NCBI GenBank assembly: GCA_010093635.1
Contig: MU006779.1
Span: forward strand, 1,015,999-1,079,998
Reading direction: 5' to 3'
From: Massarina eburnea CBS 473.64
Lineage: Eukaryota; Ascomycota; Dothideomycetes; Pleosporales; Massarinaceae
DNA: 64,000 bases
A model generated the notes under the pieces. That model searched no databases, was not told the origin of the DNA, and saw only the letters and a list, made by a program, of their open reading frames with translations. Both the position numbers and the translations under genes were made by a program. Of the stretch, positions 10,703-21,083 are shown piece by piece (within the stretch, counting starts at the first letter, position 1; each line of letters opens with the position of its first letter).

Positions 10703-11571
10703 GGTCGGCGATAGAGATGTAGTACGACGAATCTTACATCAGAGATTTCTAGGCTCGAACTACTAATTGGGGAGCCTTCTCAGTGCGAAGTTCGAAAATC
10801 GTAGTTCACTTAATACCGTTGGATTCTTGAATTGAAAAGGTGTAGTGATGGAAACCTTGGGTTTGAAGGACATGTGCTAAAAGATGGGTCTCTAACAGGG
10901 ATATGCCGCTAGATTAGTCTGAGACTAGCCTGTAGGCACGTGGCTATGAGTATCACGTGATAACACCACCACTATATGGGATGCTGTGGATTGTACTGAC
11001 GAGGAGGAAGAGTTCAGCAACTGTATATCATTACTATATAGCGTCCAAAAAAATCTCAAATAGTCTCACGGTTCAGTGTGGTGATCATCGTGAACATCCA
11101 CCAAGATGGTGCCGTAGTAGTTTCCTGCTCTGTAACTAAGTTTACCAATCCCAAATTGCGAACACGGTACCAATCTTTCTTAACCATCGGAGTTGTCCAA
11201 GCCGCACACACTGTCCAGAATGTTTTCTTGTCCTGGCGGCTCAGTGTTTGCCCCGGTGGCTCAGTGGTCTCTGTCGTGGAGATCTATGGCGCTCGTGGAT
11301 TCGGTGTCTAGGGATGCAGATCTCGGATCCTCGCCACTATTACCGACGACTAGAGTAGAGGTGTCAGTATACTTCCGACGAGACGTGGTAAGATTTGGAA
11401 CATACGATGCATAGAATCTGTTCTTTGACTCCCCTGGTCAACTTCGTTTCCTGTAGCCATTCTGGTCTGGTCCGTGGTGGGCTCAGTGCTACTATTGAGT
11501 TGGCATCATCTCATTTGCATATAATCTTTTGCGGTAGGAGCCAGGGTTCAGTCAAAAAGAAGGAGGGATAA
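10703..11571. other. intergenic, no gene seen
   Basis: No coding signal. 11230-11264 has two copies of a GGCTCAGTG-type phrase that mimics a tRNA A box, but no matching B box follows. Confidence 0.4.
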
Positions 11572-11811
11572 CTACCTGTTCATCTCGATGTCTCGATCCT
11601 CTCTCTTCTTCTTCGCATATTCTTTGTATTGGATCCACACCGTCCATCCCATAAGCACGAGACCCGTGACCCCGATGACGGTTGCTAGAACGCCGAAGAT
11701 TATATTCGTCATGAGTGGGTGCATCGTGACTGGAGAGGGCACAAGACTCGGGGGACTTGGCTGGGGTGTAGGGTTTGCCTCTCCCATGTCGGTGCGGCGG
11801 GAGTGCAACAT
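11572..11811 (-). CDS. small single-pass membrane protein, hypothetical
   Basis: A 79-residue protein from ATG 11811. A Pro/Ser-rich lumenal or extracellular stretch (about 12-30) precedes one clear membrane helix (about 34-56, IIFGVLATVIGVTGLVLMGW) and a strongly charged tail (YKEYAKKKREDRDIE). This layout is common in conserved small fungal proteins of unknown role. The start could also be Met9. The family is not recognised; the charge pattern and helix support a real gene more than the length does. Confidence 0.5.
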   Translation of the reverse strand: MLHSRRTDMGEANPTPQPSPPSLVPSPVTMHPLMTNIIFGVLATVIGVTGLVLMGWTVWIQYKEYAKKKREDRDIEMNR

Positions 11812-12801
11812 CTTTAATAAAGAATGGAGAGAAGGAACTACGTCTGAAGATTGAGCAAGTGAGAAGTGGAAGGAAATGTGAACTCTTCGGTATGCGTCAA
11901 ATACAGCGGTTTATATCTCATGTCTACATGATGGTCCAAGTGTCATTGAAGACTTCGCCATGATGAGATCGCCACTTGTCGGCCACAATCTAGCCAAGCA
12001 ACACATGTAACTTTTGGGATACTGCGACAATGCGACAGTCTTCTATACGCTGTAATGGGCAGAGATTGGAATACTTCACCGGTATTAAGAAGTGCGACAG
12101 TGCGACAGTGCGACAGTGCGACAGTGCGACAGTGCGACAGTGCGAGTGATGAAGTATTCTAAAACAAGCGTTGGCAAGCGTTAGTTTGGGTAGCTGCTCG
12201 TCCGCATGTACACCAGATTTCAATATCGTATCTCGAAGTGCGAAAATGCGACAGCGTATAGCTAGGCCGGGTAGCATGGACAAGGCTGAAGAACAGTTCA
12301 ATCAAGGATCCCGCAGTCAACTGCGACAGTACGATGGGCTGTGGGGCCGACGTGGACAAACCTGAAGATCGGTTCCAACGAGCATGGTCGACGACTGCGA
12401 CAGTGCGATAGCCTATGGGATGATAACGATCCTGAGTTTTTCGTCAGACGAATGCATGCCAAGAATTCAACGGTAGCTGCCTGGTTTTTATGGGAAAGTG
12501 CGAGAGAGGTCAGCTCGTATATCCAAACGAGCTGAACTCGCCTTGATGAGTGACAAAGTTGGCATGGGCGCGACTGTGCGTTATTGGCCGCCCTCATGCA
12601 GCACACCCCCCTTTCAGCCCTCGATACGAAACCTGCTGCAGTGCACCCGGCCAGACAGACTGCTTGCTGCGTTGTCAGTAATGAGCTATAATCCCGCCTT
12701 GTCCCATCGCACGTCGCAGAAATTCGTCACTGACGTGAACTCATCCTGGCGTTATACATTCCGAAATCCAGTCCTCATTGTGGCTTAATAATGAGCAAGC
12801 C
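11812..12801. other. intergenic region scattered with TGCGAC motifs
   Basis: No gene recognised. Besides the tandem array at 12091-12146, variants of TGCGACAGT recur at about 12023, 12032, 12239, 12247, 12320, 12395 and 12495, so the array has seeded or derives from a wider degenerate repeat field. Confidence 0.5.
12091..12146. repeat. (AGTGCGAC)7 tandem repeat
   Basis: Six perfect 8-bp units followed by one unit ending in G. In one minus-strand frame it encodes a repeated His-Cys-Arg-Thr-Val-Ala-Leu-Ser pattern, which I treat as accidental. Confidence 0.9.
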
Positions 12802-14628
12802 ATGAATCCCTATACATTTGACCAGGCTGGGCCCTCGCAGCATGCGAACCATTCTCAGCGAATCGCACTGTTACCGAATGTACCGAACACTGTCTCCCAC
12901 GCCCAACCGGAACCTCGGATCGAATCTCCCTTGAAGCGGCGAAGAAAGTTGAATTTTGTCAAATGCGATCGTTGTCGTAAGGATAAAAAAAAGGTAGACT
13001 CCGTTAAATATGATTACAAAGTATTACGCTAATAACTATGCAGTGCACTCCGACAAACCGAGACTGGCTACGGCAGAAATGCGATCGTTGTCAGGAGGAA
13101 GAGCTAGAATGCTCCGAGGGCAGGCAAAAAGCTCGAGATTCGAAAAGAAAACGTACCCAGGAACAAGCTGTTCCACGGGGAATGTCCGTAACCTCGGTCC
13201 CAGAAAGGATAAATAACATGAGCGCTGAAGACTGGTACGTACTATCCACCTTTGATAATGCGATATACCCCATGCCTAGGTCATGGTTACTACTATTCCT
13301 ACCTATGTAGTCTCACCTACATTGTAGTTTCGGGGTTTACAACCGTCCTAGTACCTTGACGTCGCTAATAATTAAAATAGGAGCTTCCTTGTTAGTTATC
13401 AAGCACTTCTCTTACGCTACATACACCGTCTTCGGGAACTACAGTGCGAACAACGATTATCATTGAATGATCTCGAAATAGACGCGGATTTTGACTATGA
13501 TCAATTCGAATGCTTGAATTTCGCAAACTTCTTCGATCTATTCAATACGATCACGTCATTGGTGTTCGACGGAGCCAAGATCGCAGTTACTCAACACCAA
13601 AGCAACTTTCTGCTTTCTGGACTATTACCCCTATTCGCTTCACATATGCATACCGAGGAAAGCAATCTTGTGGGTCGAGATATCCTAGCCGAATTTCTTG
13701 GGTTTCCGCAGAATGATGCAAATCGCCTCTTATGTGCATTGGCTAGGATGAAATATGCACACCATAATATGATCATTAAAAAGAATCTGAAGGATGTGCT
13801 TCAACTATCTAGCCTCACACAAACCAAGACCTCCGAGATTCTGCAAGGTCTATCTATTGATCTCACACCAACTCCATATTGGGGACTATTCCTTCCAGAA
13901 GAGATATCGAGATTATGGACAGTTACAATCGATGTCTCGGAATTGTTTCAACGGCGAGACTGTTTAGGGAGAACTAGACTGCATCAAATTCTGGACGTGG
14001 AGTCTGTTTTCCGACCACATCACTGGAGTTTAACTGATAGTTACCCCCATTTTTTGTATAATGGTGATACATCTAGTATAATGTCCAAGCTAGATGTGAA
14101 GGATGCGAGATGGAAAGATGTCGTTGACACTCAAGATATCCTGGGCAGGACCTGCTTGCATCTGGCTTCCATGAGGGGCAACGGAGAGATTACACGGATC
14201 CTCCTAGAAGCAGGTGCAAATCCAATACTCCCAACGAACTCCGGTTTGCTACCTATCCACTTTGCGGCAGTCAATCAATCACCCAAAGTTTGCGAAATGC
14301 TTCTCTTCATCCCGAGTGGCTGTGGAGTAAATCAGGAGGACAAATTCAAAATTAGGCCGATTACGTATGCAATAAAAGCTGGTAACGTCGGCAACGTAGG
14401 CGTGTTATTGAAGAGTGGGCTGGTGGATACTGAAGACGATACATTACTTTACGAAGCTGCTTCGCAAGGAAACACTGAGATTGTACGACTTCTTCTCGAC
14501 GCTGGAACTAACCCAAACCCCACATCTATTTATCGCAATTCAGCTCTATCGATGGCAATTCAACGAAAATATCTACTGTTGACGAAGCTCATATCAGGGG
14601 ATACGAAGACTGATATAAATATGGATAC

Positions 14629-14995
14629 TGTCCGTACTACGTACGGCGCTGCCTTCTCTCAATTGCCTGTCCTCAATTCCCCTGCTCTCGGTTCTCTATT
14701 TCTCCACCAATGATTCCATGCCATGTGGCAGGTCACGTGACTAGTCACGTGCAGGTCACGTGCAGGTCACGTGCAGTCACATGACTAGCTAGTATATAGA
14801 GACCTCTCGTACGTAGATAGAAGAAAAAGAAGATGAACCTGAACCAATTCATCTCGCCCTTGTTATTTCCTTTCACCGTACGGTACTCCCTGCTGGTCCT
14901 GGCATAGGACCGTACACCTGGCTCTACTCCCTGCTGGTCCTGGCATAGGAGAGCTCCAAATCCTATCTCTATTCATAGGGATAGTCCTCCCAACA
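14629..14995 (+). mobile_element. solo LTR with perfect GATAC target duplication
   Basis: 367 bp, beginning TGTCCGTACTACGTACGG and ending CCTCCCAACA, so TG...CA ends. The 5-bp sequence GATAC occurs directly before (14624-14628) and after (14996-15000). No internal retrotransposon sequence remains, so it is the product of LTR-LTR recombination. A 26-bp unit is repeated exactly at 14884-14909 and 14925-14950. The TGTC...GTAC start and the duplicated unit are shared, with transition differences, by the LTR at 47725-48082. Orientation is taken from that alignment and is tentative. Confidence 0.92.
14734..14773. promoter_or_regulatory. array of four CACGTG E-boxes in the LTR
   Basis: CACGTG occurs at 14734-14739, 14746-14751, 14757-14762 and 14768-14773, a spacing of 11-12 bp, about one helical turn. 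A CACATGAC follows, and a TATATAGAGA lies about 15 bp beyond. The array sits where the U3 enhancer of an LTR would be. Basic helix-loop-helix or bZIP factors are plausible binders; this is inference. Confidence 0.6.
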
Positions 14996-15286
14996 GATAC
15001 TTTATATGGACCTGCACTACATGTCGCAATTCAATGGCGTTTTGAAGATGGCGTACGCTGTCTTATCAATCACCCAAGCGTCGACATTAACATTATTGAT
15101 CATGCATATACTCCCCTAGAACGTGCTGTACGCGAAGGAAGTGTGGAGATCGTAATGATGTTGCTAGAGCATCCAAAAGTCGATCTCACGTTGGGGGATA
15201 CGGATGTGCTGGATATAGCTCGGGAATATGGTTACGATGCGATTCATTCAATGATCGTGGCTGAACGTACGAAGAGAGGGATTTAG

Positions 15287-15697
15287 ACGATGCGTACTTT
15301 TCGGCGTGTTTTTCTTCTATTTATGTTGTAATTCATGTCTTCCATCTAGTAATATCTATATACTTGAACTTCTCACAAGGCAAAAGAAAGCAGACTCTAC
15401 CGGTGGACGTGTAGTTGATAAGTGCTGGGAAGGTTGAAAGCTGAAACACCAACAACCAATAACTATACGCTCAACACGAGGAAGTGGCTTGTCACATGCA
15501 TACGAGTAACAAACCCAGCCAATTATAGAAAATGGTCTTCCAGACACACCGGAATATGATAATGCAGTGGAGGACCCCGCGCCTATTCAACCCATCCTTC
15601 TTATACCTACCTGTGCGGCCATCGTGTGTGGAATCCTCTTCAATCTCTACACGTCTCTATACTGAAACATACATTGTCTGTCCCAGAGTTGCCTCCG
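15287..15697. other. intergenic spacer between the two ankyrin loci
   Basis: 3' flank of the Zn2Cys6-ankyrin gene and upstream region of the NLR remnant. The frame of the NLR is open back to about 15626, so an earlier start or exon is possible. Confidence 0.4.
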
Positions 15698-18600
15698 ATG
15701 GAGCGTGGAGCTCCATCGACTGAGCGAAGCCTCGAAAACGAAGCAGGCAACCGCATCCTGCAAAGAGACGACTATACTGGAGGCTGGATCTGCGCCCTCG
15801 CCACCGAATACCTTGCTGCCCAAGAGCTTCTCGACGAGGAATACAATCGTCCAGACTCTATCGCACCCCGTAAGAACAATGATTACACACTTGGAAGGAT
15901 CGGGGATCACAATGTCGTGGTCGCGGTCTTGCCAGAAGGCGAGTACGGAGTTGCATCAGCTGGTACCGTAGTGAGAGATTTGTTATCAAGTTTCCTAAAC
16001 GTACGAATCGGAATGATGGTGGGAATTGGCGGGGGAGCTCCCTCGAAGAAAAATGATATCCGCTTGGGCGATTTCGTGGTGGGATTGCCTGGAAACGGGA
16101 AAGGAGGCATACTCCACTACGATTTTGGAGTGTCTCTACAAGAGCAGAAATTTCGAAACACGGGCTTTCTGGACCAAACACCTATAATCCTTCGTACTGT
16201 GGTTACTGGTATAAAACCCCAATACACGCGAAAGGGTGCCGACCTCCATCAAAAAGTGGAGGAAGTTCTACGGAAAACTCCAAGGCTCCGCGAGGATTTT
16301 GGGAGACCCGACCAGACAAGTGACAGGCTCTTCCGGTCAGATTTTGTCCATCTTGAAGATAAAGATGTCACATGCGAGAGTGTTTGCTTGCGTCAGCCTC
16401 TTGACCTGCTTGTGCGTCACGACCGGACTGCGTTCGAGGACAATCCCAAGGTTCATTACGGTCTCATCGCTTGGGCAAATAAGTTGATGGAGGACGCACT
16501 GATGCGCGATCGACTTGCTGCATAAGAAGATGTACTATGCTTTGAGATAGAGGCCGCTAGCTTCATGAACTACTTCCCATGCCTCCTCGTTCGTGGTATA
16601 TGTGACTACTCTGATAGTCACAAGAACAAAGAGTGGTAAGGCTATGCAGCCTTGACGGCTGCGGCGTACGCAAAAGATGTGATCTGTCGACTTCTCATAG
16701 GTAAAGTCCAAGCAGAGGCAAAGGCTGTTAATGTTCTCCAGAAAGGTTAGGATAGTCTTCTCTTATTTAACAAGTTGTTAGGCTGACATCTATGATACAA
16801 TCAAGATTTACGTGAAGTTTTGAATGCCGGTCAAAACACAAATACCACAGTGAAGACTATAGCTACCGACCATGAATCCGATCGCATCCAAAAGTGGCTA
16901 CACCCTGCAGACCCATTGACAAATTACACACGAGCTTTAGAAGCATGACATCCAGGATCGGGGCTTTGGCTCATTCAGTGCAAGAAGTTGCAACAATGGA
17001 AAGAAAAGCGCGGCTCTTTCATGTGGCTTTCTGGACTTTCAGGCTGTGGAAAGTCAGTTCTTAGCGCAACGATTATTGAGAAGCTAGGGGAGGGCCTCAC
17101 TTGCAGTCCCCTGTTATGTTTCGATTTCGATTTCAACGACGACAGGAAACAGTCGCTGAATGATCTCCTTCGTTCGTTGATATTCCAAATCTACTGTCAG
17201 TCGAAAGCCAACCATGGAAAAGCTCTTTTCGGGACAGTCAACATGCGAATCTCTCAGCAATCTTTTCAAAGACATGATTGCGCTATATTCAGACGTTTAC
17301 ATTGTGATCGATGCACTAGATGCGTGCACTACTAGAGACGGTGGACCAACCAAGGGCATCCTGGCATGAATCAAAGAGCTTCACCAACTGCCACAATCCA
17401 GATGCCATATTTTAGCAACAAGTTGACCAAACCCAGATATGAATTTCGCTCAAGGGATCTGGTTCACAAAGACTACATTATCCCCCTGGAAACTGATGCC
17501 ACGCGTCAAGACATCGGGGTATATGTGAAAGAACGACTGAGGAGTGATGATTCATTCCGCAGATGGAAAAAGCGACCCGAAATCCTCGATGAGATTCAAG
17601 ATGCATTAACTAAGAAAGTTGATTGCATGTAAGTCTCTCACAGTATAATACATCACTCAATTAGAAGTGTTGTAACATCTTTATGATTCCGACTATTGTG
17701 GGATATTACGAGACTTTGGTCATGTTTGTACTTGTGTCATGAAATTCTAACTCCTGTCAGGTTCCGATGGGCTGCATGTCAAATTGATATTCTGAAAGAC
17801 TGTCCCGACCCTCTGTCTCTCGGAAGAGCACTGGCCTCTCTTCTGAAAGATTTTTACTCTATGTATAACAGGATAATCAACGAGATACCTGAGCATATTC
17901 GACCCAATGCCATTAAGATGCTGCAATTCATGACGTATTCAAAACGTTCTTGGACGAGGCCAGAGCTTGTTGATATTGTTGCGACTGACGTTGATACCGA
18001 CCCATCATTTCCCCCGTCGTACCGTATGCCAGATCCAACTGAGATAACCCGATACTGTCCGAGCCTCGTTAAAACAATCATACTGCGATACTCTATTGTA
18101 CATAATGGAAGGCAAATACCCAACGTACTCAACGTACCCAACGAACACACCAGGCCGCAGTTAGCCCATGCCTCCGTTAAAGAATACTTGACATCTGATC
18201 AGCTCGATGCAAGGCTCAGAGCTTCATTTTCCAAAGTGAATGCGTACGCTAGCATTTCTACGACCTGCATCAACTATCTCATTTCCATCGCTGATCTCGA
18301 GATACGCACTGTCAATTTGCGGCTGTACCCACTGGCATACTACTCAGCTACACAATGGTGGCGGCATGCTCACCTCGCCGAAGAACATAACCCGAAACTG
18401 CAAGCCCTCATACAACACTTTGTCCTGGATTGTAAGGATGCGCGTGCTTTTACCTGCTGCATATACTATCCTTCCAGTTCCCGTTTTTCGTGGTCCAGCC
18501 CCCAACAGCCAGGACATCATGCCAGAATAGATAAAACTCGGCATCTTGAACTACTAGGCATCGAGAAGGTAGATACACCGCTACACTTCGCTTCATTTGC

Positions 18601-19664
18601 GGGATTGTCCAAGACTATTAGCTACCTCTTAAGCGAGAAACACGACATTAACCTGCAACGCGGTCTGTTCAATACTGCACTCCAAGCAGCTGCCTTCCAG
18701 GGCCATGCCGCGTGCGTGAATTTTCTAATAGACCGCGGTGCCGACGTGAATATTTTCGGTGAGGAATACTACAATGCGCTAGAAGCCGCCGTGGCTGGTG
18801 GTCATACACATGTCATCCAGCTTTTACTTTCCGCCAATGCGAGAATGCACACAGAGCGTGGGAAAGAGAGCTTTTCAATAACTGTAACGTTTGGCCACAT
18901 AGATGCCATAGAGTCGGTCATTAACAAGCTCATCGACTTTGATGACTCGTTGGCCCTCCGAGCTGCCTCTAGAGGCGGACGTATGGACATTTTTAAGCTA
19001 CTGCTTTCAAGAAGAGGGAATGTTCTCGACCTTCCGCATTCCGTCGCGCAAGGTTGTGTTTCGGACGCGGCACTTTTCGGATCTTTGGCGATTCTACACA
19101 TCTTGTTGAATCATGGCACAAAACTGCGATCTGGTCAAATACTGGACTTGAATAACGCCCTTTTCGAAGCTTCACGGTTTGACCAACGTGAGGCAGTCCA
19201 ATTGTTAATCGAAAACGGCGCACACTCCAACTCTGATGGGAAAGGGTTCGCACTTAAGGTCGCCTTGCTTAATGGCTATATGGATATCGTACAGCTCATA
19301 CTTGACAACGATGCCAGTATAGAAAATCCTATGTCCCCTGTCTTAGACTGGTCATTCTACCCTAGAGACCGTATGATATTTTTAGGACACCGACTTGAGC
19401 ACGGCATCCCTCCCATTGCATATTCTAAAAGACATAGATATACACCATTTTACGTAGCCACACTTAAGGGACCACATATATATAGTGCAGCTCTTACTCA
19501 GCAACGGCGCTGGTGTTAATGGTTCTGGTAAAAAGCATGGTATTACGGCACTTTAAGTCGCCCGGAAAATTAGACGTGCAGACATCACTCAGCTCCTAAT
19601 AGAATATAGAGCTGACACGAATGTGCCCCAACGGCCCTCCGACTTGGAATCCGACATAGATTAG
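15698..19664 (+). pseudogene. PNP-NACHT-ankyrin NLR (STAND) remnant
   Basis: From ATG 15698: a nucleoside-phosphorylase-like domain (YTGGWICALATE, MMVGIGGGAPSKKNDIRLGD), as at the N-terminus of fungal NLRs; a NACHT module with Walker A GLSGCGKS near 17040, Walker B VYIVIDALDA near 17305 and a HILATS sensor-type strand; a genuine intron 17629-17760 (132 bp, GTAAGT/TGTCAG); a winged-helix-like part; and about ten ankyrin units to 19664. Six in-frame stops (16523, 16637, 16946, 17367, 17424, 19554) are each one C-to-T or G-to-A change from Gln, Arg or Trp codons usual at those places. Three frame changes fall at short runs (A4 at 17218, GGG near 17457, GGG near 19468). The ankyrin part alone stays open for about 600 codons. 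Intact relatives act as innate immune or heterokaryon-incompatibility receptors that oligomerise when triggered. This copy looks dead, unless the ankyrin part is expressed alone. Confidence 0.85.
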
Positions 19665-20702
19665 CTGCAAGGCTCTACAAAGACGACAATCTACGCTGCT
19701 TTCAGAGATTATTTTCATTGCTGTAGTACAGCAGGCCGGCCGGCCTTGGTTAGATGTTACGGATAGCACGCGGACGACCTAGACAGCAGCAGAGCCCGAG
19801 TAACCGCGTCTATCACCACCATCTCATGTCTCCACGACACATCGCATCCAACACATCCACAACCAATCTCCCACGAGTCCAGAACGCCAGGGTTCAAGCC
19901 ACAACCTACCACGATCCAAAAGACCCGTTAATCCTTTGCTCAAAAACAAGACTGTTTATACGCTTCTTTCCTACTTTTCTTGCTCCTTACTCCCACAATC
20001 CATTCGTTCTCCCTCATAACATTAATGTTCACTGTACTGAATTTCCATTCCTTTTCCAATTCTAAACTAAGGTAGGAAATAAGGGGCTTACATGCACCTA
20101 CTCGCATTTTATTTTTCCCTTCTTCCGTCTCAAGTAGGACACGGAGTTAAGATAATGACACAGGATAACAAAAAGAAAACAAAAAAAAATCAAAGGCCTT
20201 CTCACATCAATTCCAGAGACAAAAACGTTTTTCCATGCACAATATATCACAGGTTTAGAAACGTACTGAGTAACAGCTCCGCTCTTACCAAGTACGCAGA
20301 ATGCTCGGTATTATTTAACCTATCTACCTTCCTGCCTTTCTAATCTCTTTCTATATCGTTAATTCTTTCTACCCAATCAACCCTCCCTCTATTCCCTCTC
20401 ACTTTTTCATGATATATAACCTATATCTTTAACTCCTTTTATCTATTCTTCTACACTCCTAAACCTCTACACCTCCTGCTCAATCTAACCCCTACTAACA
20501 ATTACTAATACCCGATACCTAATACCCTACACAACACCCTACAACACCCCTAACCCCCTATCTACATAAAACAATCACAAAAGCAAACTATGTAATCTTT
20601 CTTCCCCCTTTCCCTACCTCTCCTACACATTACCCCTCCTTCCCTTCTACACTACATATCCACGTCGTAACAAACAACTATACACACACCTAAATAGATA
20701 AA

Positions 20703-20730
20703 CATACATACATACATACATACATACATA
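20703..20730. repeat. (CATA)7 microsatellite
   Basis: Uninterrupted tetranucleotide run, followed by a short imperfect continuation. Confidence 0.85.
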
Positions 20731-20780
20731 AATACATACATACTAAGCATAAAAGATATACGTGACTACATGCCTCCACC

Positions 20781-20828
20781 CAAACCTAAACCCTAAACCT
20801 TAAACCCTAAACCTAAAAACCTAACCCC
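20781..20828. repeat. interstitial telomere-like CCCTAAA repeats
   Basis: Several imperfect copies of CCTAAA/CCCTAAA in one orientation. The fungal telomere unit is usually CCCTAA, so these are telomere-like rather than a clear telomere scar. Confidence 0.55.
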
Positions 20829-20974
20829 CCAAGAACCCAGACCAGAAGCAATGCCGTAACAAAAAAAATCACCCTATATATGCTAAATCCATATCCATAT
20901 CATACACCCCTCTCCCCATGTACATCCACATTGAAGAATCTTTTCCTTTCCTTTTTCCTTTTCCTTTCCCATCA

Positions 20975-21030
20975 ATCCATCCATCCATCCATCCATCCAT
21001 CCATCCATCCATCCATCCATCCATCCATCC
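20975..21030. repeat. (ATCC)14 microsatellite
   Basis: Fourteen uninterrupted tetranucleotides, about 55 bp downstream of the MIP1 stop codon on its template side. Confidence 0.95.
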
Positions 21031-21083
21031 AATTAAGGACCCAACGATACCTCCCTCCCACCCTCCCCATTCTCAAATCCTTT

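Larger units (their letters stand above)
12802..15286 (+). pseudogene. Zn2Cys6-ankyrin protein gene interrupted by a solo LTR
   Basis: Exons 12802-12993, 13044-13234 and 13381-15286, the last split by an LTR (14629-14995). Intron 1 (50 bp) splits the binuclear zinc cluster: CDRCRKDKKKC before and CDRCQEEELEC after, each C-x2-C-x6-C, spaced 11 residues. The rest has at least five ankyrin-like units (for example GRTCLHLASMRGNGEITRIL). Precise removal of the LTR and one copy of the 5-bp duplication restores an unbroken frame to TAG 15284-15286 and 638 residues, with a further ankyrin unit in the last 95. As it stands, translation enters the LTR and stops at 14711-14713, losing the C-terminus. 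Zn2Cys6 plus ankyrin suggests a DNA-binding or NLR-associated regulator; the role is unknown. No RIP-type stops are seen, so the break looks recent, and the truncated protein may still be made. Confidence 0.8.
19665..21083. other. intergenic, C/T-rich and repeat-rich
   Basis: No gene recognised. It includes (CATA)n at 20703-20730, a CCCTAAA-rich stretch at about 20781-20828 and (ATCC)n at 20975-21030. The strand asymmetry (C-rich plus strand) continues to the 3' end of MIP1. Confidence 0.5.

Noticed and set aside
11225..11345. tRNA-like sequence with two A-box-like GGCTCAGTG phrases
   Set aside because: No GGTTCGAAT-type B box at the right distance and no acceptor stem pairing.
15059..15286. 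Stand-alone ankyrin fragment after the LTR
   Set aside because: It is in phase with the gene before the LTR once the duplication is removed, so it is the 3' end of the same gene.
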